64,000 nt of DNA from Clostridiales bacterium (GCA_022801595.1 JAAWSO010000001.1:62001-126000); one strand, 5' to 3'. Positions 34,719-43,245 are shown, counted from the stretch's first letter. Notes: a model not told the origin generated them from the letters alone. Numbers and translations are program-made.

Positions 34719-35580
34719 CGGAACAATAAGCAACCGCGGCCACCATGCCGGGGCCGGTATGAGAACCGATAATTGGGCCTACATAAAGAATGTTACATTC
34801 TTGGACATCTAATTTTTCCCGGATGCGGGACTCGACATATTGGGCTTCTTCCAAAGCGTCTCCATGGACAATGCGAATACGCGCCGGATGCTGCGTGGCG
34901 GTTTTTACAATTCGATCTGCGATGTAATCTAGGGATTGCCTGCGGCCCCGCACTTTATCTACCGCAACTAAAGAGCCTGCCTGATCCACATGAATAATGG
35001 GTTTAATTCCCAGCATACCGCCCACCAGGGCAGAAGCGGCGGAAATCCGACCGCCCCGTTTGAGATGATTCAGGTCATCGACCGTGATCCAGTGGGCGAT
35101 ATGGTCACGGTTTTGTTCCAGCCATTGTTTGGCTTCCTCCAGAGTTGCGCCTTGGCGTTTCTGCTCTACGCACAGCTCTACCAAAAAACCCTCCCCCATG
35201 CTGGCGCAGCGGGAATCCACGGCGTAAATTTTCCGGTCTGGATATTTTTCCGTGAGTTCCTGAACCACCATACAGGAACGCTCATAGGTAGCGCTGAGGC
35301 CGGAGGTGAAGCCAATATACAGAATATCCTTTCCTTGCTGAAGGATTGGCTCAAAGGTATCCAGAAAGGTGGATACGGTGATTTGTGTGGTACGAGGCAT
35401 TTTGCCATCCCGCATGGCTTGATAAAAAGCTTGGTTCGTCATCTCTCTCTCGTCGGGGTAGTTGTGATAGTTCTTATCATCCAGTGTAAATTCCATTGGG
35501 ATGACCAAAACCTCTAATTCTTCTGCCATCTGTTGAGTGATATCACAGGTGGAATCGGTAATAATTTGATAGTGGTTCAT
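34711..35580 (-). CDS. DegV family fatty-acid-binding protein
   Basis: 289 residues. DegV/FakB-type proteins bind a fatty acid and, with a FakA kinase, channel it to phospholipid synthesis. Visible are YQIITDSTCDIT, PMEFTLDDKNY, PRTTQITVSTFLDTFE, ILYIGFTSGLSATYERS, VDSRCASMGEG, LNHLKRGGRIS, GIKPIIHVD and GPIIGSHTGPG. Start ATG 35580 is 8 bp after AAGGAG; an in-frame upstream ATG at 35604 has no such site. No fakA-like gene is visible in the window. Confidence 0.92.
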   Translation of the reverse strand: MNHYQIITDSTCDITQQMAEELEVLVIPMEFTLDDKNYHNYPDEREMTNQAFYQAMRDGKMPRTTQITVSTFLDTFEPILQQGKDILYIGFTSGLSATYERSCMVVQELTEKYPDRKIYAVDSRCASMGEGFLVELCVEQKRQGATLEEAKQWLEQNRDHIAHWITVDDLNHLKRGGRISAASALVGGMLGIKPIIHVDQAGSLVAVDKVRGRRQSLDYIADRIVKTATQHPARIRIVHGDALEEAQYVESRIREKLDVQECNILYVGPIIGSHTGPGMVAAVAYCSEK

Positions 35581-35665
35581 AAGCGGCTCCTTTTTCCATT
35601 CCAATTTTCTTTCATTATACGGGACAATCCAGCAAGGATCTATGGGAATTTTGTAAATTTTTTCA

Positions 35666-35706
35666 TTAAAAAAACAAAAAGACCTCCGACAATGCCGGAA
35701 GCCTCT
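35666..35706 (-). terminator. terminator of the 6S-like RNA
   Basis: On the minus strand a CTTCCG/CGGAGG-based hairpin (35681-35705) is followed by a long T-rich tract. A second T run (35715-35720) lies directly at the end of the RNA body. Confidence 0.65.
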
Positions 35707-35714
35707 TGTGTTTA

Positions 35715-35917
35715 GAAAAAAGCCCGCCTAGCCGTAATGTGCTAGAATAACCTGCTACGAAATAAGCAGGTGGGTGCCCCCCCACTGGTTTCGCGCTCCC
35801 TTCGTCCAGCTGAAGCCGGGAGGTCTGCAGTCTGCCACCGGAGATAGAGCTCCCAAGAAAAAGGTTGTAGGGTTACTTATGCAACGGTCCACGAACCAGG
35901 CAGGAATCTTTATCATG
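35715..35917 (-). ncRNA. ssrS: probable 6S RNA
   Basis: No ORF; about 200 nt transcribed leftward from an extended -10 box (TGC then TATAAT, 35924-35929 on minus). The ends pair: GCCTGG with CTAGGC, then CCGT/ACGG, TGC/GCA and TAACC/GGTTA, giving an interrupted rod. Inside, a CCTGCT/AGCAGG hairpin sits on the 3' side, and the tip CTCCC.CTTC/GAAG.GGAG closes the far end. A long rod, a central open region and a 3'-side hairpin are the hallmarks of Gram-positive 6S RNA, which binds sigma-A RNA polymerase. Identification rests on structure read by eye, not on a covariance search. Confidence 0.68.
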
Positions 35918-36061
35918 GTACTTATTATAGCACGAAAAATCTGAATTATGTTTCGGAAAAAGAAATTACCTTTATTTACTATCCTGTTCCACTACCGAAA
36001 AATGGCTTATTTTTTTGTAGAAGACATCCAATTTTAGAATGTACAACAAGAGATTAAAAAA

Positions 36062-36364
36062 TTATTCGGAAATTTCGTCTTCGCTTTCAAACATTTCATC
36101 AAAACGGCTCTCAAAGATATCCGCCAATTTGTCCAGCAGCTCATCGTCCTCAACTTCTGCAAGCTGTTCTTCTCCGTTTTCTTCAATCGCTTCAAAGATA
36201 TAGTAGGTTTCCGCATCCAAAGCGCCTTCTGGTTCTGCAAAAGTAGGCAGCAAAGCGTAATAGCAGCGATCCTCATATTCGATGACGTCTAAAATTTCAA
36301 ACTCATGTTCTTTTCCCTCATCGTCAATCAGGGTCAGCAAATCAATTTCTTGCTCGTCGTTCAT
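36062..36364 (-). CDS. DUF1292 family protein
   Basis: 100-residue, strongly acidic cytosolic protein. The DUF1292 domain is visible as LLTLIDDEGKEHEFEILDVIEYEDRCYYALLP and YYIFEAIEENGEE, followed by an acidic tail (DDELLDKLADIFESRFDEMF). Widespread in Firmicutes with no known function. Start ATG 36364 behind AGGAGTG. Divergent from the structured-RNA promoter at 36489. Confidence 0.9.
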   Translation of the reverse strand: MNDEQEIDLLTLIDDEGKEHEFEILDVIEYEDRCYYALLPTFAEPEGALDAETYYIFEAIEENGEEQLAEVEDDELLDKLADIFESRFDEMFESEDEISE

Positions 36365-36488
36365 GGTTTTTCACTCCTAACCTTGATAATTTTATGTACT
36401 CATTGTACCTTTCCGCAAGAGGGAAGTCAATAAAAATATAAATTTAAATATTTTATATAATTTGTTCTTATAATATTTATAAAAACTA

Positions 36489-36517
36489 TTGACAATACCT
36501 ACCAAAAGCGGTATAAT
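36489..36517 (+). promoter_or_regulatory. consensus promoter of the structured RNA
   Basis: TTGACA (36489-36494), 17 bp, TATAAT (36512-36517): perfect hexamers and spacing, with no gene start for the next 480 bp. Confidence 0.88.
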
Positions 36518-36523
36518 GTGGAT

Positions 36524-36895
36524 GGTAAAAGAAAATGATATTTTCTTTTACTGGGTGCCTGTGCCGTAGAACAGTTCTGCGGAGGATTGTTCAGGGTTTC
36601 GTCACAAAAATGACGGAATAGATAGAGCAGTCAGAGTGGCGCTGTATTTTAATGAATTGAGGTGAGTCCAATGGGCAGTACATCAGAGATAGGTTCCATA
36701 GGGGGCGTGACGGCTGATTGTTGCATTGGACAGTAAGCCGCCGAATCAGTGAACTGTACGAAAAGTAGTATCAGCAGGTACAGTGTGCTGGATGCACCAA
36801 CCAGGTTCGGTATCAGATTGTAAACCCCTAATCAATTATCAGATATATTCCGACTAGGAGCCTTGGTAGGTCGCGTACCAAGGCTCCTTTCGGTT
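36524..36895 (+). ncRNA. large structured RNA of about 370 nt, family not identified
   Basis: No ORF with a ribosome binding site. Helices read directly: 36525-36536/36540-36551 (12 bp), CCGTAGA 36564-36570/36576-36582, CGTCA 36600-36604/36611-36615, GTCCAATG 36666-36673/36724-36731, CTGATT 36714-36719/36744-36749, ACTGTAC 36753-36759/36778-36784, and the terminal 13-bp perfect stem 36856-36868/36876-36888. The GTCCAATG and CTGATT helices interleave, so a pseudoknot is possible. It ends about 105 bp before the thioredoxin reductase gene, so it could be a free RNA or a long leader. RNase P, tmRNA and SRP signature sequences were looked for and not found. Other Firmicutes RNA classes such as raiA were not tested. 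Confidence 0.75.
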
Positions 36896-37000
36896 TGCAA
36901 TAGGAAAAATTTTTCTTTTGGGTAATACTAAGGAAAAATCAGAAACCACACCTCTATCCGCCCCTTGAAAAATTTATGTTTGCAGAAAGGAATATCGCTT

Positions 37001-37930
37001 ATGACGCCACAAAAGGATTACGATGTGATTATCATTGGAGGAGGGCCTGCAGGATATACTGCGGCATTGTATTGCGGCCGGGCAGCACTGAATACGCTCC
37101 TGCTGGAGAAATTGTCCACCGGAGGCCAGATGGCTACCACCACAACCATTGACAACTACCCAGGTTTTGAGCAGGGAGTCGGTGGGTTTGACTTGGGCAT
37201 GGCCATGAAAAAGCAGGCGGAACGATTTTCGGCCGAAACCAGACCAGCGGAAGTGACCTCCGTTTCTTTGGAAGGGGCGTGGAAAACCATCGTTTTACAA
37301 ACCGGAGAAACTTTGCGGGCTCGCGCGGTGATCCTGGCTATGGGAGCCTCGCCTCGGGAGTTGGGCTTACCGCAAGAACGGAAGCTAAGAGGAAAGGGCG
37401 TTTCCTATTGTGCAACCTGTGACGGCGCCTTTTTCCGCGGAAAAACCGTGGTAGTCGTGGGCGGCGGCGATACCGCAGCGGCTGATGCTCTGTTTCTTGC
37501 TAGAATATGCAAACGGGTGGTTTTAGTGCACCGGAGAGATACCATGCGCGCTTCCGCAGCATATCGCAAGCCCATGTCGGAGTGTAATAATTTAGAATAC
37601 CGCTGGAACAGCGTTGTGGATGAAATTCTGCACGATCAAGTGGTGACTGGCGTCCAGATCAAAAATATCCAGAATGGGAAGACGGAAGAAATTGACTGCC
37701 AAGGAATTTTCATTGCAGTGGGGCAGATTCCCAATACCCAGCTTTGCAGCGGTCAAATTCAGCTTGACGCTAAAGGTTATGTGATGGCTGGAGAAGATAC
37801 CAAAACCTCCTTGGCCGGCGTGTTTGCGGCTGGAGATCTGCGTCAAAAACCACTGCGACAAGTGGTGACTGCCGTGTCCGATGGCGCTGTCGCTGCCTAT
37901 ATGGCCGAGAAATCTTGTTTGAGCGAATAA
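37001..37930 (+). CDS. trxB: thioredoxin-disulfide reductase
   Basis: Flavoprotein that reduces thioredoxin with NADPH. 309 residues. DVIIIGGGPAGYTAALYCGRA (FAD), GGQMATTTTIDNYPGF, SYCATCDGAFF with the redox CxxC, VVVVGGGDTAAADALFLA (NADPH), VHRRDTMRAS, and a final GVFAAGDLRQKPLRQVVTAVSDGAVAA (FAD). ATG 37001 follows AAAGGAA; an upstream TTG at 36965 is less likely. It could supply electrons to Bcp through thioredoxin, but no thioredoxin gene is in the window. Confidence 0.93.
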   Translation: MTPQKDYDVIIIGGGPAGYTAALYCGRAALNTLLLEKLSTGGQMATTTTIDNYPGFEQGVGGFDLGMAMKKQAERFSAETRPAEVTSVSLEGAWKTIVLQTGETLRARAVILAMGASPRELGLPQERKLRGKGVSYCATCDGAFFRGKTVVVVGGGDTAAADALFLARICKRVVLVHRRDTMRASAAYRKPMSECNNLEYRWNSVVDEILHDQVVTGVQIKNIQNGKTEEIDCQGIFIAVGQIPNTQLCSGQIQLDAKGYVMAGEDTKTSLAGVFAAGDLRQKPLRQVVTAVSDGAVAAYMAEKSCLSE

Positions 37931-37976
37931 AAAATGCTTCCCTTTTTCCGTGTGGTCGGAAGGGAAGCATTTTTTA
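37930..37976 (+). terminator. bidirectional terminator between trxB and rodA
   Basis: AATGCTTCCC/GGGAAGCATT perfect stem with A run before and T run after, in a convergent gap. Confidence 0.88.
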
Positions 37977-39200
37977 TTAGGCTCTCCGCTGGAGCCGATG
38001 AACATTTTCGATTTTGATTTGATCCTTTTCGCTTCGATGCATGTAAATGTTCTGCACCAAACCAAACCCTAAGTAGAGGCAGGCAGCCGAAGAACCGCCA
38101 GCGCTGAAAAAGGGAAGGGTCACGCCCATAACCGGGAGTAGGCTCAGGCACATGCCCAGGTTGAAAATCATTTGGGAAGCGATCATGCCGAAAAATCCGA
38201 AGCACATGTAGGCTCCCAGGTTGTCACAAGCAACCCGGGCGGTGTGGAGGGTACGCATGAGAAGAAGGATCAGCAGAACGATAATCAGAGCGCATCCGAT
38301 AAAGCCAAGCTGTTCTCCGGCAACGGAAAAAATAAAGTCGCTTTCCTGAATGGGAACCACGCCTCGCTGGACCCGTGACCCTTGGAATAGGCCTTGTCCA
38401 AAAAACTGACCCGAACCAATGGAAATTTTGCCTTGAATTTGTTGGAGGCCCATTCCTTGGGGATCAGCTTCTGGATTAAACATATATAGAATCCGGTTTC
38501 GTTGGTAGTCCTCGAAGATGTACTGCCAGGCAATGGGAATGGCGATAAGGATAATGGCGAAGATCGCGGCGAAATAACGGAGCTGAACCCCTGCGGCGAA
38601 GGACATAAAGAGGAACATAAAGAAAAAAATTATGGCCGCGCCGTCGTCACCTTGAAAGTGAACCAGAAGGATGGGAACCAGCGCATGAATGCCTAGGAGA
38701 CAGACATGTAAAAACCGTTTGATGTTGCCATTTTCCTTGACAATGCTCAGGTGCTTTCCATACGTGATCATAAACAAGATCTTTACCAGCTCCGAGGGCT
38801 GGAAGGTCAGGCCCCCAGGAAGTTTGATCCAGGCTTTGGCGTTTACGCCGTCGGTGCCGGTGACCGCATGGCCAAAGATCAGGGTATACACGATCAGCAA
38901 GATGGCGAACAGCGCAATCCACTTGGAGAACCGGGCGATGGTTCGATAGTCGAAAGCAGTAATCACAATGGCAGCCACATAGCCGGCAAGGATAGCCACC
39001 AGCTGTACCATAAAATAACTGCGGCTTTCCGATGGAGATGGTACGGTTTTTAGAAGGATCAGGCTATAAGCGGAAATGGCCAGCATCACGGCCCAGAGGA
39101 ATTTGTCCGCCCGTTTGAAATAGTCTAGGAGTACTTTTCCTACTTTTCCGGTAATGGCCTGAAACTTGGCTTTGACAGGGGATTGTGGTAAATAGGTCAA
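37977..39200 (-). CDS. rodA: SEDS-family peptidoglycan glycosyltransferase (RodA/FtsW)
   Basis: Polytopic membrane enzyme of 407 residues that polymerises lipid II. Features are about ten hydrophobic segments, the AWIKLPGGLTFQPSELVKI signature, GDDGAAIIFFF, the ESDFIFSVAGEQLGFIG motif with the catalytic region, and the C-terminal LPVMGVTLPFFSAGGSS. The lateral-wall RodA type is favoured by VKILFMI and by the shorter C-terminus, but FtsW cannot be excluded by eye. TTG 39200 follows GTGAGGTG. The gene is alone; no penicillin-binding partner is adjacent. Confidence 0.88.
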   Translation of the reverse strand: MTYLPQSPVKAKFQAITGKVGKVLLDYFKRADKFLWAVMLAISAYSLILLKTVPSPSESRSYFMVQLVAILAGYVAAIVITAFDYRTIARFSKWIALFAILLIVYTLIFGHAVTGTDGVNAKAWIKLPGGLTFQPSELVKILFMITYGKHLSIVKENGNIKRFLHVCLLGIHALVPILLVHFQGDDGAAIIFFFMFLFMSFAAGVQLRYFAAIFAIILIAIPIAWQYIFEDYQRNRILYMFNPEADPQGMGLQQIQGKISIGSGQFFGQGLFQGSRVQRGVVPIQESDFIFSVAGEQLGFIGCALIIVLLILLLMRTLHTARVACDNLGAYMCFGFFGMIASQMIFNLGMCLSLLPVMGVTLPFFSAGGSSAACLYLGFGLVQNIYMHRSEKDQIKIENVHRLQRRA

Positions 39201-39460
39201 GGCTTCACCTCACAAATTGGTTGTCGGGGATTGGTACAATCCGATGGAAACCGCCGGGCGTTCTTATTCTTCCACAAAAATGGGAAAATTATCCGGCGGG
39301 CAGATGGAACATGGCAGAAGGTGCTGAAGTCCCCAAACTCCTTTTTTCGAGGATATCCCAGTAAGTTTTCGGAATTTCGACAAAGGAAAATCAGCGAATA
39401 CTATTATTATATTATCAATGCTGCTAAAGTTCAAGTAAATACTTTTCTCAAAGAGAAAAA

Positions 39461-39577
39461 TGTGGTATAATATCCGCAGTGAACCTGCAGTGCAGGCATT
39501 TGGACGCATGGGTTCCCGTACAATTTGGCGACCGAAGGGAGCGTGCGCGACTTGCCCGCCGCAGGTGTGGTATCATG
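39461..39577 (+). repeat. dispersed structured repeat, copy 2
   Basis: Same unit as at 16320 and 39749. The left end is TGTGGTATAAT and the right end GTGTGGTATCAT, both of TGG-extended -10 form. The stem near the left end is a perfect CCTGC-AGT-GCAGG here. Copies 1 and 3 use different bases that still pair, so pairing seems conserved. Confidence 0.88.
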
Positions 39578-39689
39578 ACGGCAAGCCATCTCTCCGCTCG
39601 CGCGATTAGCAAAGAGATCGCCAACAACTTGGTGTGCACTCAATGTTTTTGCCTGATGTCTATTTTTGTCAGTATCAGGAAACCTCCAC

Positions 39690-39759
39690 GCGGGGGAGCT
39701 GGGCTCCTTTTAAGCGGAGCGGAAAGAGCATGACGTGTTCACCGTAGATGTGGTATCAT
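39690..39759 (+). repeat. degenerate right half of the same repeat
   Basis: AGCGGA.CGGAAAGAGCATG, TGTTCACCGTAG and ATGTGGTATCAT align with the right half of copy 1 (GACCGGAAGGAGCATG, TGTTCACCGCAG, GTGTGGGATAAT) with a few small deletions. Its right end is shared with the left end of copy 3, so units can abut head to tail. Confidence 0.6.
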
Positions 39760-39862
39760 ATCCGTAGTGAGCCTGAGCGCGGGCTTTGGGTGCATGGGTT
39801 GCCATGCAATTTGGCGACCGGAGGGAGCGTGCGCGACTTGCCCGCCGCAGGCGTGGTATACT
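39749..39862 (+). repeat. dispersed structured repeat, copy 3 (adjacent to fhs)
   Basis: Full unit. A perfect GCATGG-GTTG-CCATGC hairpin is seen at the position where copies 1 and 2 have weaker pairing. The right end, GTGGTATACT, is a TGG-extended -10 box 35 bp before the fhs start. Confidence 0.88.
39852..39862 (+). promoter_or_regulatory. extended -10 promoter element of fhs
   Basis: TGG followed by TATACT (39857-39862), formed by the right end of repeat copy 3. No good -35 at 17 bp, as expected for an extended -10 promoter. Confidence 0.55.
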
Positions 39863-39896
39863 GAGAACAAATTGAATGGTAAGGAGATCGAACACT

Positions 39897-41564
39897 ATGC
39901 TTACAGACATCGAAATTGCGCAGCAGTCCACCTTGCTGCCGATCACCAAAGTCGCAGAGGGCCTGGGGATCCAGGAGGATGAGCTGGAACCTTACGGACG
40001 CTACAAGGCAAAGCTTTCCCCAGCGCTGTTTGACCGGCTGGCGGACCGTCCCGACGGCAAGCTGATTCTGGTGACCGCCATTAATCCAACCCCTGCTGGG
40101 GAAGGGAAAACGACCACTTCCGTTGGCCTGGGCCAAGCGATGGCGAAGATCGGCAAAAATGTGGTGGTTGCTTTGCGGGAACCTTCTTTGGGGCCAGTAT
40201 TCGGCGTAAAAGGCGGTGCGGCAGGCGGCGGTTATTCCCAAGTGCTTCCTATGGAGGATATCAATCTTCACTTCACTGGCGATATGCACGCCATCACCGC
40301 AGCCAACAATCTGCTGTGCGCCATGTTGGATAACCATCTCCAACAAGGCAACGCCTTGGGAATTGACCCGAGAAGGATCAATGTGAAACGCTGCTTAGAT
40401 ATGAACGACCGTGCCCTGCGCAATGTGGTCGTTGGCCTGGGCGGCAAGGTCAATGGCGTTCCCAGAGAGGATGGCTTTATCATCACCGTCGCCAGCGAAG
40501 TTATGGCAATCTTGTGCTTGGCAAACGATCTGCTGGATTTGAAGGAGCGTTTGGGCAATATCTTAGCTGCCTATACCTATGATGGCGAGCCGGTTTTCGC
40601 CAAGGATTTGCAGGCTCACGGAGCAATGGCAGTTCTTTTGAAAGATGCTATGAATCCCAACCTGGTGCAGACCATTGAGGGCACCCCAGTTGTCATGCAT
40701 GGCGGTCCCTTCGCAAACATTGCTCACGGCTGCAACTCTATCCGGGCAACCCGGATTGCCTTGAAACTAGGCGATTACTGCGTTACCGAGGCGGGCTTCG
40801 GCTCAGACCTAGGCGCGGAAAAATTCTTTGACATCAAATGCCGGTTTGCTGGCCTGAAGCCAAGCGTGGTTGTGATCGTGGCAACTGCACGGGCTTTGAA
40901 ATACAATGGCGGCTGCTCCAAGGCCGAGGCGTCTGAGCCGAATTTGGAAGCGCTGAAAAAAGGCATTGTGAACCTGGGCGTTCATATTGAGAATATGCGG
41001 AAATATGGCGTTCCAGTTGTGGTCGCCATCAACCGTTTTGGAAACGATACCCAAGAGGAACTGGCTTATATTGAGCAATACTGCACAGAAAATCATGCGG
41101 AGTTCGCTTTGTCGGAGGTCTTTGCAAAAGGCGGCGCAGGCGGCAAAGAGTTGGCTGAGAAGGTCTGCGCAGCTGCTGAAAAAAGCTCTAATTTCGCACC
41201 GCTGTATGACAGCAGTCTGACGATTGAAGAGAAATTGGATTGCATTGCAAAAAATATTTATGGCGCGGATGGTGTAGAATATACCAATAAGGCGAAGAAG
41301 GCTCTGGTGGATATTATCAAGCTGGGTGGCAATCGTATGCCGGTTTGCGTGGCGAAAACCCAATATTCCCTGTCCGATAACGCCGCTTTGCTGGGCAAGC
41401 CTTCCGGCTTTAAAATTACTATTGGGGATTTGCGTTTGTCCAATGGCGCTGGTTTTGTGGTCGCTTATGCCGGGGACATCATGACCTTGCCGGGCTTGCC
41501 AAAGGTTCCGGCCGCCAACCACATTGATGTAAACGAAAAGGGAGCCGTTACTGGTTTATTCTAA
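39897..41564 (+). CDS. fhs: formate-tetrahydrofolate ligase
   Basis: ATP-dependent synthesis of 10-formyl-THF from formate, used in one-carbon metabolism and acetogenic or purinolytic pathways. 555 residues, full length. Motifs: [25 protein letters not shown] (P-loop), [67 protein letters not shown] and, at the end, [18 protein letters not shown] 39897 is 10 bp after TAAGGAG; the ATG at 39876 lies before it. Confidence 0.97.
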   Translation: MLTDIEIAQQSTLLPITKVAEGLGIQEDELEPYGRYKAKLSPALFDRLADRPDGKLILVTAINPTPAGEGKTTTSVGLGQAMAKIGKNVVVALREPSLGPVFGVKGGAAGGGYSQVLPMEDINLHFTGDMHAITAANNLLCAMLDNHLQQGNALGIDPRRINVKRCLDMNDRALRNVVVGLGGKVNGVPREDGFIITVASEVMAILCLANDLLDLKERLGNILAAYTYDGEPVFAKDLQAHGAMAVLLKDAMNPNLVQTIEGTPVVMHGGPFANIAHGCNSIRATRIALKLGDYCVTEAGFGSDLGAEKFFDIKCRFAGLKPSVVVIVATARALKYNGGCSKAEASEPNLEALKKGIVNLGVHIENMRKYGVPVVVAINRFGNDTQEELAYIEQYCTENHAEFALSEVFAKGGAGGKELAEKVCAAAEKSSNFAPLYDSSLTIEEKLDCIAKNIYGADGVEYTNKAKKALVDIIKLGGNRMPVCVAKTQYSLSDNAALLGKPSGFKITIGDLRLSNGAGFVVAYAGDIMTLPGLPKVPAANHIDVNEKGAVTGLF

Positions 41565-41605
41565 AAGATTCTTTTTGGCTTGGAGAAAGAAAGGACGGGA
41601 TTTCC

Positions 41606-42037
41606 ATGGGCTTTATTTGGAACAGCAATTCTCCACAGGAAACGGAAGCCTTGGGGAAAACCATTGCCGCAACCCTAAAAGGTGGAGAAGTCATTGCTTT
41701 ATATGGCGGCATGGGCATGGGGAAAACCGCCTTTACCCGTGGCGTAGCGGAAGGGCTGGGAATCCTCGGCGGGGTTTCCAGCCCCACCTTCGCCTTGGTC
41801 CACGAATATGCCGGCGGCCGCCTTCCCTTATATCATTTTGATATGTACCGGGTAACTAGCTGGGACGATTTATATTCCACCGGTTTTTTTGACTATTTGG
41901 ATACGGATGCAGTCCTGGTGATTGAGTGGAGTGAAAACATTGATGGCGCTTTGCCGGAGAAGAAAATCTTGATTTCGGTGGAGCGGGGAGAAGGCGAAGA
42001 GCAGCGCATTTTTCATGTAGAAGGAGTGGACATATGA
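41606..42037 (+). CDS. tsaE: tRNA threonylcarbamoyladenosine biosynthesis ATPase TsaE
   Basis: Works with TsaB and TsaD in making the t6A37 modification of ANN-decoding tRNAs. 143 residues: GGEVIALYGGMGMGKTAFTRGVAEGLG (Walker A), VSSPTFALVHEYAGG, LYHFDMYRV and VLVIEWSENI. It overlaps tsaB by 4 bp (ATGA). tsaD is not in this window. Confidence 0.94.
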   Translation: MGFIWNSNSPQETEALGKTIAATLKGGEVIALYGGMGMGKTAFTRGVAEGLGILGGVSSPTFALVHEYAGGRLPLYHFDMYRVTSWDDLYSTGFFDYLDTDAVLVIEWSENIDGALPEKKILISVERGEGEEQRIFHVEGVDI

Positions 42038-42753
42038 GAATTCTTGCTTTGGATTCCTCGGCGGTTTCCGCCTCGGTGGCTGTGTTGGAGGACGAAAAGC
42101 TGCTGGGAGAATTTTTCATCCATACGAAACAAACCCACAGCCAGACCTTGATGCCCATGGTGAAAAATGTGTTGGATTGTACCGGCACCGCTTTGGATAC
42201 CATCGACCTATTTGCGGTTTCCGCAGGTCCTGGATCGTTTACCGGGGTACGGATTGGCGTGTCGTGCGTCAAGGGGATGGCTATGACGCAGGGAAAGCCT
42301 TGCGTTGGAGTATCCACTCTGGAAGCGATGGCGTGCAGTTTGGCTGATCTGGAGGGTACCGTCTGTGCAGTCATGGATGCTCGCCGTCAGCAGGTGTACA
42401 ACGCTTGTTTTGCGAGCAAGGACGGCGTGCTGACCCGTTTGACGGAAGACCGTGCCTTGGCTATTGACGACTTGGCGGAGGAATGCAAGGGGTTTGACCA
42501 GCCGGTTTACCTGGTGGGGGACGGCGCAGCTTTGTGTGCCGCTTCGCCCGCTTTTCAGAGTTTGGAAAACATCCGTCTGCCAGCAGAGCCTTTGCGGTTC
42601 CAGCGGGGTTACGGGGTGGCGATGGCTGCCCGGAATGCACTGGAACGTCAAGAAGCGGTAGACGCTGCGGAACTTGCGCCGGTTTATCTGCGGATGCCTC
42701 AGGCGGAGCGGGAATTAAAACAACGTTTGAGCAAAATGGAGGAAACAATATGA
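42034..42753 (+). CDS. tsaB: tRNA threonylcarbamoyladenosine biosynthesis protein TsaB
   Basis: Inactive ASKHA-fold partner of TsaD. 239 residues; MRILALDSSAVSASVAVLED, HTKQTHSQTLMPMV, AVSAGPGSFTGVRIGVSCVKGMA and VCAVMDARRQQVYNA are the standard TsaB blocks. It overlaps tsaE upstream and rpiB downstream by ATGA-type junctions, giving a tightly coupled tsaE-tsaB-rpiB unit. There is no RimI domain or gene next to it, unlike in many Firmicutes. Confidence 0.93.
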   Translation: MRILALDSSAVSASVAVLEDEKLLGEFFIHTKQTHSQTLMPMVKNVLDCTGTALDTIDLFAVSAGPGSFTGVRIGVSCVKGMAMTQGKPCVGVSTLEAMACSLADLEGTVCAVMDARRQQVYNACFASKDGVLTRLTEDRALAIDDLAEECKGFDQPVYLVGDGAALCAASPAFQSLENIRLPAEPLRFQRGYGVAMAARNALERQEAVDAAELAPVYLRMPQAERELKQRLSKMEETI

Positions 42754-43199
42754 TCGCATTAGGAGCGGATCACGGCGGAGTCCAGATTAAAGACGCTGTG
42801 AAACAGTATTTGGAAGAAAACGGGATTTCCTACCAAGATTTCGGCACCTACAGCACCGAGTCCGTAGACTATGCCCCGATTGCCGCTCAGGTGGCGTTGG
42901 CTGTGGCAGATGGCATTGCGGAAAAAGGGATTTTGTGCTGTGGGACCGGCATTGGCATTTCCATAGCCGCAAACAAAATTAACGGGATTCGCGCCGCGGT
43001 GGTTACGGACGCTTTCTGTGCTGAGGCAACCCGGAAACATAACGATTCCAACATTTTATGCATGGGAGGCCGGGTGATCTCTGAGGAACAGGCGGTGGAA
43101 TTCGCCAAAATTTTCCTGAATACGGAGTTTGAAGGCGGCCGCCACCAACGCCGGATTGACCAGATTGCGGCCATTGAACGGGGCGAACTGGAAAAATAA
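42750..43199 (+). CDS. rpiB: ribose-5-phosphate isomerase B
   Basis: Interconverts ribose 5-phosphate and ribulose 5-phosphate. 149 residues. MIALGADHGGVQIKDAVKQYL, DFGTYSTESVDYAPIA, GILCCGTGIGISIAANKI with the catalytic Cys, EATRKHNDSNILCMGGRVI. ATG 42750 overlaps the tsaB stop and follows AATGGAGG. An allose or galactose-6-phosphate isomerase role is possible for the LacAB/RpiB family, but the Cys and Asp-His pattern fits RpiB. Confidence 0.94.
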   Translation: MIALGADHGGVQIKDAVKQYLEENGISYQDFGTYSTESVDYAPIAAQVALAVADGIAEKGILCCGTGIGISIAANKINGIRAAVVTDAFCAEATRKHNDSNILCMGGRVISEEQAVEFAKIFLNTEFEGGRHQRRIDQIAAIERGELEK

Positions 43200-43206
43200 A
43201 AGAAAG

Positions 43207-43245
43207 AAAAAAGCCAGATGGAAAAAGTTCCACCTGGCTTTTTTG
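43207..43245 (+). terminator. terminator of the fhs/tsaE-tsaB-rpiB region
   Basis: AAAAGCCAGATGGAA/TTCCACCTGGCTTTT hairpin, 4-nt loop, T run. Confidence 0.88.

Noticed and set aside
36524-36895. RNase P RNA, tmRNA or SRP RNA
   Set aside because: The GAGGAAAGTCC/ACAGAA signatures, a tRNA-like end with tag ORF, and the SRP GNAR-loop sequence were looked for and not seen.
39461-39862. ZTP (pfl) riboswitch upstream of fhs
   Set aside because: TGGCGA and GGGAGCG in the repeat recall parts of that motif and fhs is a common target, but the rest of the motif is not evident and the same unit precedes a tRNA gene.
39756-40346. Minus-strand ORFs in and near the repeats (TPAAGKSRTLP-like translations)
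   Set aside because: They are the complement of the dispersed repeat; the similarity between copies is at the DNA level, with no sign of protein selection.
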